A DNA stretch of 64,000 nt from Parahaliea mediterranea. Its GTDB lineage: Bacteria; Pseudomonadota; Gammaproteobacteria; Pseudomonadales; Halieaceae. The notes beneath the pieces are model-generated. The model did no database searches. It was not told the DNA's origin and worked only from the letters and a program-made list of their open reading frames with translations. This document shows, piece by piece, positions 52,281 to 62,021 of the stretch (within the stretch, counting starts at the first letter, position 1; every line of letters begins with the position of its first letter). The translations under genes were made by a program, and so were the position numbers. The stretch spans positions 186,001-250,000 of the forward strand of contig NZ_JAFKCZ010000002.1 in NCBI RefSeq assembly GCF_017255185.1, given 5' to 3'.

Positions 52281-53593
52281 ACGCCCTCGACCGCGCCCTC
52301 ACCCACCCCCTCACCCGCAACGTCACCCCCGAGCGGCGGCCCTTCGACCTCGCCGCCTACGAGGCGGGCGGCGGCTACGGCGGCCTGCACACCGCCATCG
52401 GCAAACTGACACCCGCCGAGTGCCTGCAGATCGTCAAGGATTCCAACCTGCGCGGGCGCGGCGGCGCCGGCTTCCCCACCGGGCTCAAGTGGAGCTTCGT
52501 GCCCATGGAGGATGGCGGCCCGGGGCACAAGTACCTGATCTGCAACGCCGACGAGATGGAGCCCGGCACCTTCAAGGACCGCCTGCTGCTGGAGTGCGAT
52601 CCGCACCAGCTGATCGAGGGCATGATCCTCGCCGCCTACACCATCGGCGCCGACGTGGCCTACGTCTTTATCCGCGCCGAGTACCTGCTGGCCGAGCGCC
52701 TGCTGCGGGAGGCCATCCGCGACTGCTACGGCAAGGGTTACCTGGGGCGGAACATTCTCGGTTCCGGCTACAACCTCGACATGCACGTGCACTCCAGCGC
52801 GGGGCGCTACATCTGCGGCGAGGAAACCGCCCTGATCAGCTCCCTGGAGGGCAAGCGCGCCAACCCCCGGGCCAAGCCGCCCTTCCCCCAGGTCAGCGGC
52901 CTGTGGGGGCGGCCCACCATCGTCAACAACGTGGAAACCCTGTGCAACGTGCCCCATATCATCGAGCGCGGCGCACAGTGGTTCAACGACCTCGGCCTTA
53001 CCGAGGACGCCGGCACCAAGATGTACGGGGTGAGCGGACGGGTGAAAAACCCCGGTTGCTGGGAGCTGCCCATCGGCACCCCCATCCGCGAGATCCTGGA
53101 GGGCTGCGCGGGCGGCATGGAGGACGGCTACGCCTTTCGCGGCCTGTTGCCGGGGGGCGGTTCCACCGACTTTCTGGTGGCCGAGCACCTGGACCTGGCC
53201 ATGGACTACGGCACCATCGGCAAGGCCGGCAGCCGCATGGGCACCGGCACCATGATCGTGCTGGACGACCGCACCTGCCCGGTGGCCTTCGTGCAGAACC
53301 TGGTGGCCTTCTTCGCCCGCGAATCCTGCGGTTTTTGCACCCCCTGCAGGGAGGGCCTGCCCTGGTCGGCCCAGTTGCTGGCCGAACTGGAAGCCGGCAG
53401 GGGCCAGGCCGGCGATTTGGACACCCTGGCCATGCACGTGGACTTTATCGGCACGCCGGGCAACACCCACTGTGCCCTGGCGCCGGGCGCCATGGAACCC
53501 CTGGCCAGCGGCCTCAAGTATTTCCGCGAGGACTTCCAGCGCCATATCGACGGCCGCGCCTGCCCCTACTGCGAGCGGGAGGCGGCGGCATGA
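52277..53593 (+). CDS. nuoF: NADH-quinone oxidoreductase subunit F (NADH and FMN binding)
   Basis: A 438-residue subunit that binds NADH and FMN and the N3 [4Fe-4S] cluster. Seen: the NADH glycine-rich loop GRGGAGFPTGLKWSF, FMN region NADEMEPGTFKDR, ICGEETALISSLEG, and the cluster ligands SCGFCTPCREG plus a downstream cysteine in THCALAPG. Coupled to nuoE and nuoG by 4-bp overlaps. Confidence 0.97.
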   Translation: MNALDRALTHPLTRNVTPERRPFDLAAYEAGGGYGGLHTAIGKLTPAECLQIVKDSNLRGRGGAGFPTGLKWSFVPMEDGGPGHKYLICNADEMEPGTFKDRLLLECDPHQLIEGMILAAYTIGADVAYVFIRAEYLLAERLLREAIRDCYGKGYLGRNILGSGYNLDMHVHSSAGRYICGEETALISSLEGKRANPRAKPPFPQVSGLWGRPTIVNNVETLCNVPHIIERGAQWFNDLGLTEDAGTKMYGVSGRVKNPGCWELPIGTPIREILEGCAGGMEDGYAFRGLLPGGGSTDFLVAEHLDLAMDYGTIGKAGSRMGTGTMIVLDDRTCPVAFVQNLVAFFARESCGFCTPCREGLPWSAQLLAELEAGRGQAGDLDTLAMHVDFIGTPGNTHCALAPGAMEPLASGLKYFREDFQRHIDGRACPYCEREAAA

Positions 53594-56388
53594 ATATTCG
53601 CATCGACGGCGTCGAGTACCCCGCCACAAAGGACCGCAACCTGCTCGAGACCTGCCTGGGCCTGGGGCTCAACCTGCCCTACTTCTGCTGGCACCCGGCC
53701 ATGGGGTCAGTGGGCGCCTGCCGCCAGTGCGCCGTTCTCCAGTACCCCGACGAGGAGGCCGAACAGGCGGGCCGCGGCAAGCTGGTGATGGCCTGCATGA
53801 CCCCGGTGAGCGACGGCGCCCGCTTTTCCCTCGAGACGGCGCAGGCCCGCCGTTTTCGCCAGGGCATCATCGAGTCGCTGATGATCAACCACCCCCACGA
53901 CTGCCCGGTCTGCGCCGAGGGTGGCGAATGCCACCTGCAGGACATGACGGTCATGGTGGGCCACCGGGACCGGCGCTACCGGGGCAGGAAAAGGACCTTC
54001 CGCAACCAGTACCTGGGGCCGCTGGTGCACCACGAGATGAACCGCTGCATTACCTGCTACCGCTGCACCCGCTTCTACCGGGATTACGCCGGCGGCACCG
54101 ACCTCGCCGCCCAGGGCTGCCACGACCACATCTTTTTCGGCCGCCACGAGGACGGCGTGCTGGAGAGCGAGTTCGCCGGCAATCTGGTGGAGGTCTGCCC
54201 CACCGGGGTGTTCACCGACAAACACCTGGTGCACGACTACACCCGCAAGTGGGACCTGCAATCCGCGCCGTCGGTCTGCGCCGGCTGCGCGGTGGGCTGC
54301 AACACCCTGCCCGGCGAGCGCTACGGGCGCCTCAAGCGGGTACACAACCGCTTCAATGCCGAGATCAACGGCTACTTCCTCTGTGACCGCGGCCGCTTTG
54401 GTGCCACCTGGGTGAACGACGAGCGGCGCCTGGACTACCCCGGCCTGCGCGGCGAGGACGGACGCTACAACGCCATTGACCACCACGGCGCGCTGCAGCG
54501 CATCGTGAGCAGCGTGGAACGGGGCGCGGTTGCGGCCGTGGGCTCGCCCCGCGCTTCCGTGGAAGCCAACTTCCTGCTGCGACTACTGGCGGGCCCGGCG
54601 CGGTTCTGTCCAGGCTTTAGTGCCGTGGAGCAGCCCCTGGTGGGCGAGGCCCTGGCGCTGCTGCGCGCCTCCCGCGCCACCGTGCCGGATATCGCCACCA
54701 TGGAAACGGCCGACGCCATCCTGGTGCTCGGGGAGGATGTGAGCAACACCGCGCCGCGCATTGCGCTGGCACTGCGCCAGGGCGTGCGCAACCGCGCCTA
54801 TGCGATGGCCGCCGGACTCAAGTTGCAGGACTGGCAGGACGCCGCCATCCGCAACCTGGCCCAGGACCAGCGCTGTCCGCTGTTCATCGCCGCCACGGCG
54901 GCCACCCGGCTGGACCCGGTGGCGGCGCGGTCGCTGCGCCTGGCGACACCGGAAATCGCGCGCCTGGGGTTGCGTGTCGCCGACGCCCTGGCCGGCGACA
55001 ATTCAAACGACTATTCGCACGACAATTCACACGATAATCCGGACGACCATAGCGTGCACCGCGAGGCCGCGGCCATCGCCGATGGGCTCCGCGATGCCAA
55101 ACGCCTGCTGGTGGTTTCCGGCACCGGCAGCGGCGATATCGCCGTGATGCAGGCCGCGGCCCGGGTGGCCGAAGCGTTTCGGGACACCGGTCGCGAGGCC
55201 ATGCTGAGCCTGGTGGTGCCGGAAGCCAACAGCCTCGGCCAGGCCCTGTTGTGCGAGGGGAACGGGAGCCCCGACCTGGATGCGCTCGCGGCCAGCGCGG
55301 AAGCCGGCGAGATCGACACCCTGCTGGTGCTGGAAAACGACCTCTACCGGCGGGCGGCGACCGACCAGGTGGACCGGCTGCTGGCCAACTGCCAGCGCGT
55401 GATCGCCCTCGACCAACTGGACAATCCGACCACTTCCGCCAGCCACCTCGCGGTACCCGCGGCGAGCGTGATTGAGAGCGAGGGCACATTGGTCAGCCTG
55501 GAGGGCCGCGCGCAGCGCTGCTTTCCGGTGTTTCCCCCCCACGCCGAGCGGCATCCCGCCTGGGTGTGGCTGCTGGCGACCCTCAAGGAACTGGGCCGGG
55601 AGGCGGTATCCGACTGGCACCACTTCGACGACGTGACCCGGGGCTGCGCCGCGGCGATACCGGCCCTGGCGGGTATCGCCGCGGCGGCGCCGGACCACCG
55701 GTTCCGCAACCACGGCGTGCGCGTGCCGCGCCAGCCGCCGCGCTACAGCGGCCGCACCGCCATGCGCGCCAATGTGTCGGTGCACGAACCCAAGCAGCCC
55801 GAGGACGAGGAGTCGCCCCTCGCCTTCAGCATGGAGGGTCTGAACCGGGACCAACCCGCGGCACTGCTGTCCTACGTCTGGGCGCCGGGCTGGAATTCCA
55901 ACCAGGGACTGCACCGCTTCCAGGCCGACGTCGGCGGGCCCCTCAAGGGCGGCCCCGCGGGTATTCGCCTGTTGCGCGCAAACGGCGGGGCCACTCCATT
56001 GCCGCGCCATGCCACGGCGGCGTTTGCGGTCGAGGCCGACGAGGTGCTACTGGTGCCGCGCTATCGCATCTTCGGCAGCGAGGCACTGAGCGCCATCAGC
56101 CCGGGCATCCGTGAACTGGTGCGGCCGGCCTGCATCGAGCTGTGCGCCGCCGACGCCGAGCGCCTCGGGCTGGCCGATGGCGACGGGGTACAGGTGGGCG
56201 ACAACGCCGCTGCGCTGCCGCTGCGCATTGACGACGCCATGGCGCCGGGCTGTGCCGGCTATACCGCGGGCTACCGGGAAACCGCCGGCCTGGCGCCAAA
56301 CACGCGCCAGCGCCTGCGCCGCGTTGCGCATTTCAGCCCCCCCGGGCCGACCGTGATTGGCAGCGATCGCGGAGGGCGGCATGGCTGA
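53590..56388 (+). CDS. nuoG: NADH-quinone oxidoreductase subunit G
   Basis: A 932-residue molybdopterin-oxidoreductase-like subunit carrying several clusters: N1b [2Fe-2S] (FCWHPAMGSVGACRQCA, ACMTP), N5 (HPHDCPVCAEGGECHLQD, His-Cys3), N4 (NRCITCYRCTRF ... VCPTG), and the extra N7 site (CAGCAVGCNTL ... LCDRGRFG). The large C-terminal region has no molybdenum function. Residues ~470-489 are a five-fold 4-residue repeat rich in Asp/Asn/Ser/His (encoded at 54997-55056), an insertion not expected in the family. Overlaps nuoH by 8 bp. Confidence 0.95.
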   Translation: MNIRIDGVEYPATKDRNLLETCLGLGLNLPYFCWHPAMGSVGACRQCAVLQYPDEEAEQAGRGKLVMACMTPVSDGARFSLETAQARRFRQGIIESLMINHPHDCPVCAEGGECHLQDMTVMVGHRDRRYRGRKRTFRNQYLGPLVHHEMNRCITCYRCTRFYRDYAGGTDLAAQGCHDHIFFGRHEDGVLESEFAGNLVEVCPTGVFTDKHLVHDYTRKWDLQSAPSVCAGCAVGCNTLPGERYGRLKRVHNRFNAEINGYFLCDRGRFGATWVNDERRLDYPGLRGEDGRYNAIDHHGALQRIVSSVERGAVAAVGSPRASVEANFLLRLLAGPARFCPGFSAVEQPLVGEALALLRASRATVPDIATMETADAILVLGEDVSNTAPRIALALRQGVRNRAYAMAAGLKLQDWQDAAIRNLAQDQRCPLFIAATAATRLDPVAARSLRLATPEIARLGLRVADALAGDNSNDYSHDNSHDNPDDHSVHREAAAIADGLRDAKRLLVVSGTGSGDIAVMQAAARVAEAFRDTGREAMLSLVVPEANSLGQALLCEGNGSPDLDALAASAEAGEIDTLLVLENDLYRRAATDQVDRLLANCQRVIALDQLDNPTTSASHLAVPAASVIESEGTLVSLEGRAQRCFPVFPPHAERHPAWVWLLATLKELGREAVSDWHHFDDVTRGCAAAIPALAGIAAAAPDHRFRNHGVRVPRQPPRYSGRTAMRANVSVHEPKQPEDEESPLAFSMEGLNRDQPAALLSYVWAPGWNSNQGLHRFQADVGGPLKGGPAGIRLLRANGGATPLPRHATAAFAVEADEVLLVPRYRIFGSEALSAISPGIRELVRPACIELCAADAERLGLADGDGVQVGDNAAALPLRIDDAMAPGCAGYTAGYRETAGLAPNTRQRLRRVAHFSPPGPTVIGSDRGGRHG
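54997..55056 (+). repeat. Five-unit 12-bp tandem repeat inside nuoG
   Basis: Five degenerate 12-bp units (GACAATTCAAAC-like) translate as DNSN-DYSH-DNSH-DNPD-DHSV. Base composition is clearly more AT-rich than flanking nuoG. It keeps the frame and probably forms a hydrophilic surface loop. Confidence 0.8.
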
Positions 56389-57349
56389 GCCCGGCCTGGG
56401 AACCCTCGGCACCATCGCCTTCGGCATCGCCATTATCGCCGCGGCGGTGGGCGGAGCGGCGGTGCTGACCTGGTTCGAACGCCGCCTGCTGGGAATCTGG
56501 CAGGACCGCCACGGCCCCAATCGCCTGGGTCCCTTCGGCGTGCTGCAGGTGGTGGCGGACATGCTCAAGTTGCTCACCAAGCACGACTGGGTGCCGCCCT
56601 TCGCCGACCGCGCGGTGTTCGTGTTCGCGCCCACCGCGATTGTCGTGGCGATGTTGCTGGGCTTCGCCGTGGTGCCCTTCGGCCCCGATCTCTACGTGCT
56701 GGATTTGAACATCGGCCTGCTGTTTTTCCTCGGCATGACCTCGCTGGCGGTCTACAGCGTGTTGCTCGGCGGGCTGGCCTCCAACAACAAGTACGCCCTG
56801 CTGGGAGGCCTGCGCAGCGCGGCGCAGATGGTCAGCTACGAGGTATTCATGGGCCTGTCGCTGATGGGCGTGGTGATGCTGGCCGGCAGTTTCAGCCTGC
56901 GCGACATCGTCGAGGCCCAGCGCGAACTGTGGTTCTGCATCCCGCAGTTCCTGGGTCTGCTGACCTTTACCGTCGCCGGCATCGCCGAGAGCCACCGCCT
57001 GCCCTTCGACCTGCCGGAAGCCGAGCACGAGCTGACCGCGGGCTTCCACACCGAGTACGGCGGCATGAAGTTCGCCATGTTCATGCTGGGTGAGTACCTG
57101 GGACTGATCCTCATCTCGGCGATGATCGTCACCCTGTTCTTTGGCGGCTGGCTGGGCCCCTGGCTGCCGCCGGTCGTGTGGTTTGGCCTCAAGGTCTTCG
57201 CCCTGATCTGTTTCTTTATTTTGCTGCGCGCCGCCATTCCCCGGCCCCGCTACGACCAGTTGATGACCCTGGGCTGGAAGGTGATGCTGCCCCTGACCCT
57301 GCTCAACCTGATGGCCACCGGCGCGCTGGCCCTGTGGTGGAGGGCCTAG
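56381..57349 (+). CDS. nuoH: NADH-quinone oxidoreductase subunit H
   Basis: A 322-residue membrane subunit forming part of the quinone chamber. Marks: [40 protein letters not shown], and the E-rich loop [20 protein letters not shown], all central to quinone coupling. The ATG at 56381 follows GGAGGGCGGC. Confidence 0.96.
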   Translation: MAEPGLGTLGTIAFGIAIIAAAVGGAAVLTWFERRLLGIWQDRHGPNRLGPFGVLQVVADMLKLLTKHDWVPPFADRAVFVFAPTAIVVAMLLGFAVVPFGPDLYVLDLNIGLLFFLGMTSLAVYSVLLGGLASNNKYALLGGLRSAAQMVSYEVFMGLSLMGVVMLAGSFSLRDIVEAQRELWFCIPQFLGLLTFTVAGIAESHRLPFDLPEAEHELTAGFHTEYGGMKFAMFMLGEYLGLILISAMIVTLFFGGWLGPWLPPVVWFGLKVFALICFFILLRAAIPRPRYDQLMTLGWKVMLPLTLLNLMATGALALWWRA

Positions 57350-57351
57350 TC

Positions 57352-57879
57352 ATGCTGAAATCCGCACTGTCGCAGTTGCAAACGATCTGGACCATCCTGC
57401 AACACAGCTTCACGCGCAGCGAAACGGTTCAGTACCCGGAACAAAAACCCTACCTGGCGCCCCGCTATCGCGGCCGCATCGTACTCACCAACGATCCGGA
57501 CGGCGAGGAGCGCTGCGTGGCCTGCAATCTTTGCGCGGTGGCCTGCCCGGTGGACTGTATCGCCCTGCAGCAGGGAGTGAAGGAGGACGGCCGCTGGTAC
57601 CCCGAGTTTTTCCGCATCAATTTCTCGCGCTGCATCCTCTGCGGCATGTGCGAGGAGGCCTGCCCCACCAACGCCATCCAGCTCACGCCGGACTTCGAAA
57701 TGTGCGAGTACGACCGCCAGAACATGGTGTACGAAAAAGAGCACCTGCAGATCGACGGCACCGGCAAATACCACGACTACAATTTCTACCGGGTCGCGGG
57801 CCTGGCCATCGCCGGCAAGGACAAGGGGGCGGCCCGCAACGAGGCGGAGCCGGTCGATGTGAGGAGCCTGCTGCCGTGA
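57352..57879 (+). CDS. nuoI: NADH-quinone oxidoreductase subunit I (N6a/N6b clusters)
   Basis: A 175-residue ferredoxin-like subunit with two [4Fe-4S] motifs: [16 protein letters not shown] and [16 protein letters not shown], carrying electrons from NuoG to NuoB. The start is ATG at 57352, two bases after the nuoH stop. The C-terminal [15 protein letters not shown] is typical of the gammaproteobacterial form. Stop overlaps the nuoJ start (GTGA). Confidence 0.96.
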   Translation: MLKSALSQLQTIWTILQHSFTRSETVQYPEQKPYLAPRYRGRIVLTNDPDGEERCVACNLCAVACPVDCIALQQGVKEDGRWYPEFFRINFSRCILCGMCEEACPTNAIQLTPDFEMCEYDRQNMVYEKEHLQIDGTGKYHDYNFYRVAGLAIAGKDKGAARNEAEPVDVRSLLP

Positions 57880-58397
57880 ATACCGCGCTGTTCTACCTGG
57901 CCTGTGTGATCGCGCTGTCCGCCACCGGCCTGGCGCTGACCCGGGCCAACGCGGCCCACGCGCTGATCTACCTGATCGTCTCGCTGCTGGCGGTGGCGGT
58001 GCTGTTCTTCCTGATGGGGGCGCCCTTCGCGGCGGCGCTGGAAATCGTGATCTACGCCGGCGCCATCATGGTGCTGTTCGTGTTTGTGATCATGATGCTG
58101 AATATCGGCGAGGAGGGTGTGGAGCGCGAGCGCGACTGGCTGCGTCCGCGCTTTTGGATCGTGCCCGGCATCATGTCGACCCTGCTGCTAGTGGAATTGC
58201 TGTTGGCCCTGCGCGACGGCGCGGCCTTCGGCGCAGCCCTCACCAGCGGCCAGGCGGTGGCGCCCAAGGCCGTGGGCCTGGCCCTGTTCGGGCCCTATGT
58301 GCTGGCGGTGGAAATTGCGTCCATGCTGCTGCTGGCGGGATTGGTGGGAGCCTATCACCTCGGCCGGCGCTTCCTGGTGCGCGGAGGGCGGCACTGA
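57876..58397 (+). CDS. nuoJ: NADH-quinone oxidoreductase subunit J
   Basis: A 173-residue membrane subunit with five helices; conserved [20 protein letters not shown] forms the pi-bulge helix near the quinone site. GTG start at 57876 overlaps the nuoI stop; the stop overlaps the nuoK ATG. Confidence 0.93.
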   Translation: MNTALFYLACVIALSATGLALTRANAAHALIYLIVSLLAVAVLFFLMGAPFAAALEIVIYAGAIMVLFVFVIMMLNIGEEGVERERDWLRPRFWIVPGIMSTLLLVELLLALRDGAAFGAALTSGQAVAPKAVGLALFGPYVLAVEIASMLLLAGLVGAYHLGRRFLVRGGRH

Positions 58398-58711
58398 TGG
58401 CGGGCCTGGTGGTGCCGCTGGAGCACGTGCAGGTGCTCGCCGCGCTGCTGTTCGGCATGGGATTACTGGGCCTGATGCTGCGGCGCAACCTGATCTTCAT
58501 GCTGATGTCGCTGGAAGTCATGCTCAATGCCGCGGCCCTGGCCTTCGTCGCGGCGGGGGCGCGCTGGGGTCAGCCCGACGGCCAGGTGATCTTCCTGTTG
58601 ATCCTGTCGGTGGCCGCGGCGGAAGTGGCCGTGGGACTGGGCCTGGTGCTGCAGGTCCAGCGCCAGTTCAAGTCACTGGACATGGACGCCGCGCGGCGCC
58701 TGCGGGGATAG
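58397..58711 (+). CDS. nuoK: NADH-quinone oxidoreductase subunit K
   Basis: A 104-residue three-helix membrane subunit related to MrpC. The functional glutamates are in [11 protein letters not shown] and [13 protein letters not shown], which form the polar chain for protons. Coupled to nuoJ through TGATG. Confidence 0.95.
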   Translation: MAGLVVPLEHVQVLAALLFGMGLLGLMLRRNLIFMLMSLEVMLNAAALAFVAAGARWGQPDGQVIFLLILSVAAAEVAVGLGLVLQVQRQFKSLDMDAARRLRG

Positions 58712-58719
58712 GGCCCACC

Positions 58720-60546
58720 GTGAACCTGATCGCCCTCGTTCCCGCCCTGCCCCTGCTCAGTGCCACCGCGCTGATGGTGACCACGGGCCGCCTGCCGCGC
58801 CGCTTGGTGGCCTGGCTGGGCGCCGGCTCCGTGGGCCTGGCGGCACTGTGCACGGCCTTGGTCGCCGCCGCTTACGGCGACGCGGGCGGGCCCTACACCG
58901 TGCACCTGTGGACCTGGTTCGCGGTGGGCGGACTGGAACCCGGAATCGCGTTCTACGTGGACGGCCTGGCGCTGGTGATGATGTCGGTGATCACCGGCGT
59001 GGGTTTCCTGATCCACCTGTACTCCATCGAATTCATGGGCGAGGACGCCTCCTTCTCCCGCTACTTCGCCTACATGAACCTGTTCGTGGGCGCCATGCTG
59101 ATTCTGGTCATGGCGGACAACCTGCTCCTACTCTATCTGGGCTGGGAGGGAGTGGGCCTGTGCTCCTACCTGCTGGTGGGTTTCTGGTATCGGGACCCGG
59201 CCAACGGCGCCGCCGCCCGCAAGGCCTTCGTGGTGACGCGGGTGGGGGACACCGCCATGATCCTCGGCCTGTTCCTGTTGTTCACCCAGCTGCACACCCT
59301 GCAGATACAGCCGCTGATGGCGGCGGCCGCCGATGAGTGGGCCGGGGGCGGCTGGCTACCCACCCTGGCCGCCCTGTTGCTGCTGGGGGGCGCGGTGGGC
59401 AAATCCGCCCAGCTTCCGCTGCACACCTGGCTGCCGGACGCCATGGCCGGCCCCACCCCGGTCAGCGCGCTGATCCACGCCGCGACCATGGTCACCGCCG
59501 GGGTCTACCTGATCGCCCGCACCCATACCCTGTTCCTGCTGTCGCCGGCGGCCCTGGGCGCCGTGGCCTGGATCGGCGTGCTCACCCTGCTGTTGGCGGC
59601 CTGCGCCGCCCTGGCGCAGCGGGATATCAAGCGTATCCTGGCCTACTCGACCATCAGCCAGATCGGCTACATGTTCCTGGCCCTCGGGGTCGGCGCTTTC
59701 GCCCCGGGAGTGTTTCACCTGGTGACCCACGCCTTTTTCAAGGCCCTGCTGTTCCTGGCCGCCGGGGCGATCATTCACTGCCTGCACCACGAGCACGACA
59801 TCTTCCGCATGGGCGGGCTGCGCACCCGCCTGCCACTGGTGTTCTGGGTGTTCCTGATCGGCGCCGCGGCGCTGGCGGCCCTGCCCTTCACCGCCGGTTT
59901 TTACAGCAAGGACGCCATCCTGCTCTCGGCCTGGGAGGCCGACCCCTGGCTCTGGACGGGCGGCCTGCTGGGGGCCCTGCTCACCGGCATCTACAGCTTC
60001 CGGCTGATCTTCGTGGTGTTCTTCGGCGAGGCGACACACGAACCGGACCGCCGCCCGGGCTGGAAAATGGCCTTGCCCCTGTCCCTGCTCGCCCTGCTGT
60101 CACTGACGGGCGGCGCCATCAGCCTGCCCCTCGCCCCTGCGTTCCCGGTCTCGACGGGGCACGCCGTCAACCACACCGTCGAATACATCGGTATCGCCGT
60201 CCCCCTGCTCGGCCTCGGCATTGCCTACCTGTTTTTCCTGGGCAGGCAACTGCCGGTCGATGCGCTGGCCGGTCGGGGAGTCGGCGCCCGTCTGCGACGG
60301 TTCTGGCAGCGCGGCTGGGGCTTCGACACCCTCTACCAGGTGTTGTGGGTTACGCCCTACAGGGCCCTCGCCCACCTGTTGCGCGGCGAGCCGGTGGACG
60401 CGCTCTACAACCTGCTGGCGGCCCTGTGTCGCCAGGGTCATCGCGGCCTGGCCGCACTACAGACCGGGGCCCTGCGCTGGTACGCCACCACCCTGACCTT
60501 CGCCCTGGTGGTGGTTATCGCCATCGTATTGCGGGGTGCGATGTGA
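58720..60546 (+). CDS. nuoL: NADH-quinone oxidoreductase subunit L (antiporter-like)
   Basis: A 608-residue distal proton-pumping subunit of the antiporter (MrpA-like) family with its long lateral helix at the C-terminus. Marks: [19 protein letters not shown] (key Glu), [20 protein letters not shown] (key Lys), and [23 protein letters not shown] at 58720 starts right after CCACC and 8 bp after nuoK; its stop overlaps the nuoM start (GTGA). Confidence 0.95.
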   Translation: MNLIALVPALPLLSATALMVTTGRLPRRLVAWLGAGSVGLAALCTALVAAAYGDAGGPYTVHLWTWFAVGGLEPGIAFYVDGLALVMMSVITGVGFLIHLYSIEFMGEDASFSRYFAYMNLFVGAMLILVMADNLLLLYLGWEGVGLCSYLLVGFWYRDPANGAAARKAFVVTRVGDTAMILGLFLLFTQLHTLQIQPLMAAAADEWAGGGWLPTLAALLLLGGAVGKSAQLPLHTWLPDAMAGPTPVSALIHAATMVTAGVYLIARTHTLFLLSPAALGAVAWIGVLTLLLAACAALAQRDIKRILAYSTISQIGYMFLALGVGAFAPGVFHLVTHAFFKALLFLAAGAIIHCLHHEHDIFRMGGLRTRLPLVFWVFLIGAAALAALPFTAGFYSKDAILLSAWEADPWLWTGGLLGALLTGIYSFRLIFVVFFGEATHEPDRRPGWKMALPLSLLALLSLTGGAISLPLAPAFPVSTGHAVNHTVEYIGIAVPLLGLGIAYLFFLGRQLPVDALAGRGVGARLRRFWQRGWGFDTLYQVLWVTPYRALAHLLRGEPVDALYNLLAALCRQGHRGLAALQTGALRWYATTLTFALVVVIAIVLRGAM

Positions 60547-62021
60547 ACATGGTGGCGCTGCTGTTGATACTGGGTCTGGGCGGCCTGGCCGCGCTGTACA
60601 GCGAGCGCCTGCACCCGGGGTTGCCGCGCTGGATGTCTCTGGCGGTGTGCGCGCTGGCGCTGTTGTGCCTGCTGCCGACCGCCGGCGCCAGCGGGGTGGC
60701 GCCCGGAACCTGGCTCCAGCACCTGCGGGTGGACTGGCTGCCCCGGCTCGGCATCAGCTTCGAGCTCGGCCTCGACGGCCTCAGCTGGCTGCTTGTGGCA
60801 CTGAGCCTGCTGCTCGGCCTGATCGCGGTGGCATCCTCCTGGGACGAAATCGATTTCCGCCCCGGCCTGTTCCAGGCCAACCTGCTGTGGACCCTGACCG
60901 GTGTGTGCGGCGTGTTCCTGGCCCTCGACCTAGTGCTGTTCTTCCTGTTCTGGGAAGTGATGCTGGTCCCCATGTACCTGCTGATCGCCATCTGGGGCCA
61001 CGAGGACCGGGCCCGCGCGGCGATGAAATTCTTTATCTTTACCCAGGCCTCCGGCCTGCTGATGCTGGTGGCCATCGTCACCCTCGCCGTGACCGTTGGC
61101 GCCGGCGGCCAGCTCAGTTTCAGCTACTTCGACCTGCTGGGCGGCGCACTGGAGCCGCGCACGGCCTACCTGCTGATGCTGGGCTTTTTCCTGGCCTTCG
61201 CGGTCAAGCTGCCGGCCTTCCCCTTCCACACCTGGCTGCCCGACGCCCACACCCAGGCGCCCACCGCGGGCAGCGTGCTGCTGGCGGGCATTCTGCTCAA
61301 AACCGGCGCCTACGGCCTGCTGCGTTTCTGCCTGCCCCTGTTTCCGCAAGCCTCCGCGGAGTTCGCGCCGGTGGCCGTGGCGCTGGGCGCCGCCGGCGTC
61401 ATCTACGGCGCGGTACTGGCTTTCGCCCAACGTGACTTCAAGCGCCTGGTGGCCTACAGCAGCGTCAGCCACATGGGGTTTGTCCTGCTGGGGCTCTACG
61501 CCTTCAACGCACTGGCGGTGCAGGGGTCGATCATGCAGATGGTGGCCCACGGGGTCAGCACCGCGGCCCTGTTCATGATGGCGGGCGCCTTGCAGCACCG
61601 CCTGCACACCCGCGACATGGCGCGCATGGGCGGCCTCTGGGCCCAGGCGCCGCGCATGGGGGCCTGCGCGCTGTTTTTCGCGGTGGCCTCCCTCGGCCTG
61701 CCGGGCCTGGGGAATTTCGTGGCCGAATTCCTGGTGCTCGCGGGGCTGTTCGCGGTGCGTCCCTGGATGACCTTGCTGGCGGCCCTGGGCCTGATCACCG
61801 CGGCGATCTACGCCCTGTGGATGATACAGCGCACCTTCCAGGGCCCGGCCCGAGAGGAACTGTCGCCGACAGATTTCGGCGCCCGCGAAATGCTCGCCAT
61901 GGCGGCGATGATGTTCGCCCTGCTGTGGCTGGGGCTCTACCCGCAACCGGTGCTCGACATCGCCCGCCCGGTGGTGGATCACCTGCTGCAATTCGACTTC
62001 AGCGTGCGGGAGGCCCTGTGA
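60543..62021 (+). CDS. nuoM: NADH-quinone oxidoreductase subunit M (antiporter-like)
   Basis: A 492-residue proton-pumping subunit: FFLFWEVMLVPMYLLIAIWG (key Glu), KLPAFPFHTWLPDAHTQAPT (key Lys and motif) and AQRDFKRLVAYSSVSHMGFV. The start is GTG at 60543 overlapping the nuoL stop, with an in-frame ATG at 60549 as alternative. Confidence 0.95.
   Translation: MNMVALLLILGLGGLAALYSERLHPGLPRWMSLAVCALALLCLLPTAGASGVAPGTWLQHLRVDWLPRLGISFELGLDGLSWLLVALSLLLGLIAVASSWDEIDFRPGLFQANLLWTLTGVCGVFLALDLVLFFLFWEVMLVPMYLLIAIWGHEDRARAAMKFFIFTQASGLLMLVAIVTLAVTVGAGGQLSFSYFDLLGGALEPRTAYLLMLGFFLAFAVKLPAFPFHTWLPDAHTQAPTAGSVLLAGILLKTGAYGLLRFCLPLFPQASAEFAPVAVALGAAGVIYGAVLAFAQRDFKRLVAYSSVSHMGFVLLGLYAFNALAVQGSIMQMVAHGVSTAALFMMAGALQHRLHTRDMARMGGLWAQAPRMGACALFFAVASLGLPGLGNFVAEFLVLAGLFAVRPWMTLLAALGLITAAIYALWMIQRTFQGPAREELSPTDFGAREMLAMAAMMFALLWLGLYPQPVLDIARPVVDHLLQFDFSVREAL

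Noticed and set aside
52142-53629. A 495-codon open frame on the - strand
   Set aside because: Antisense to nuoE and nuoF.
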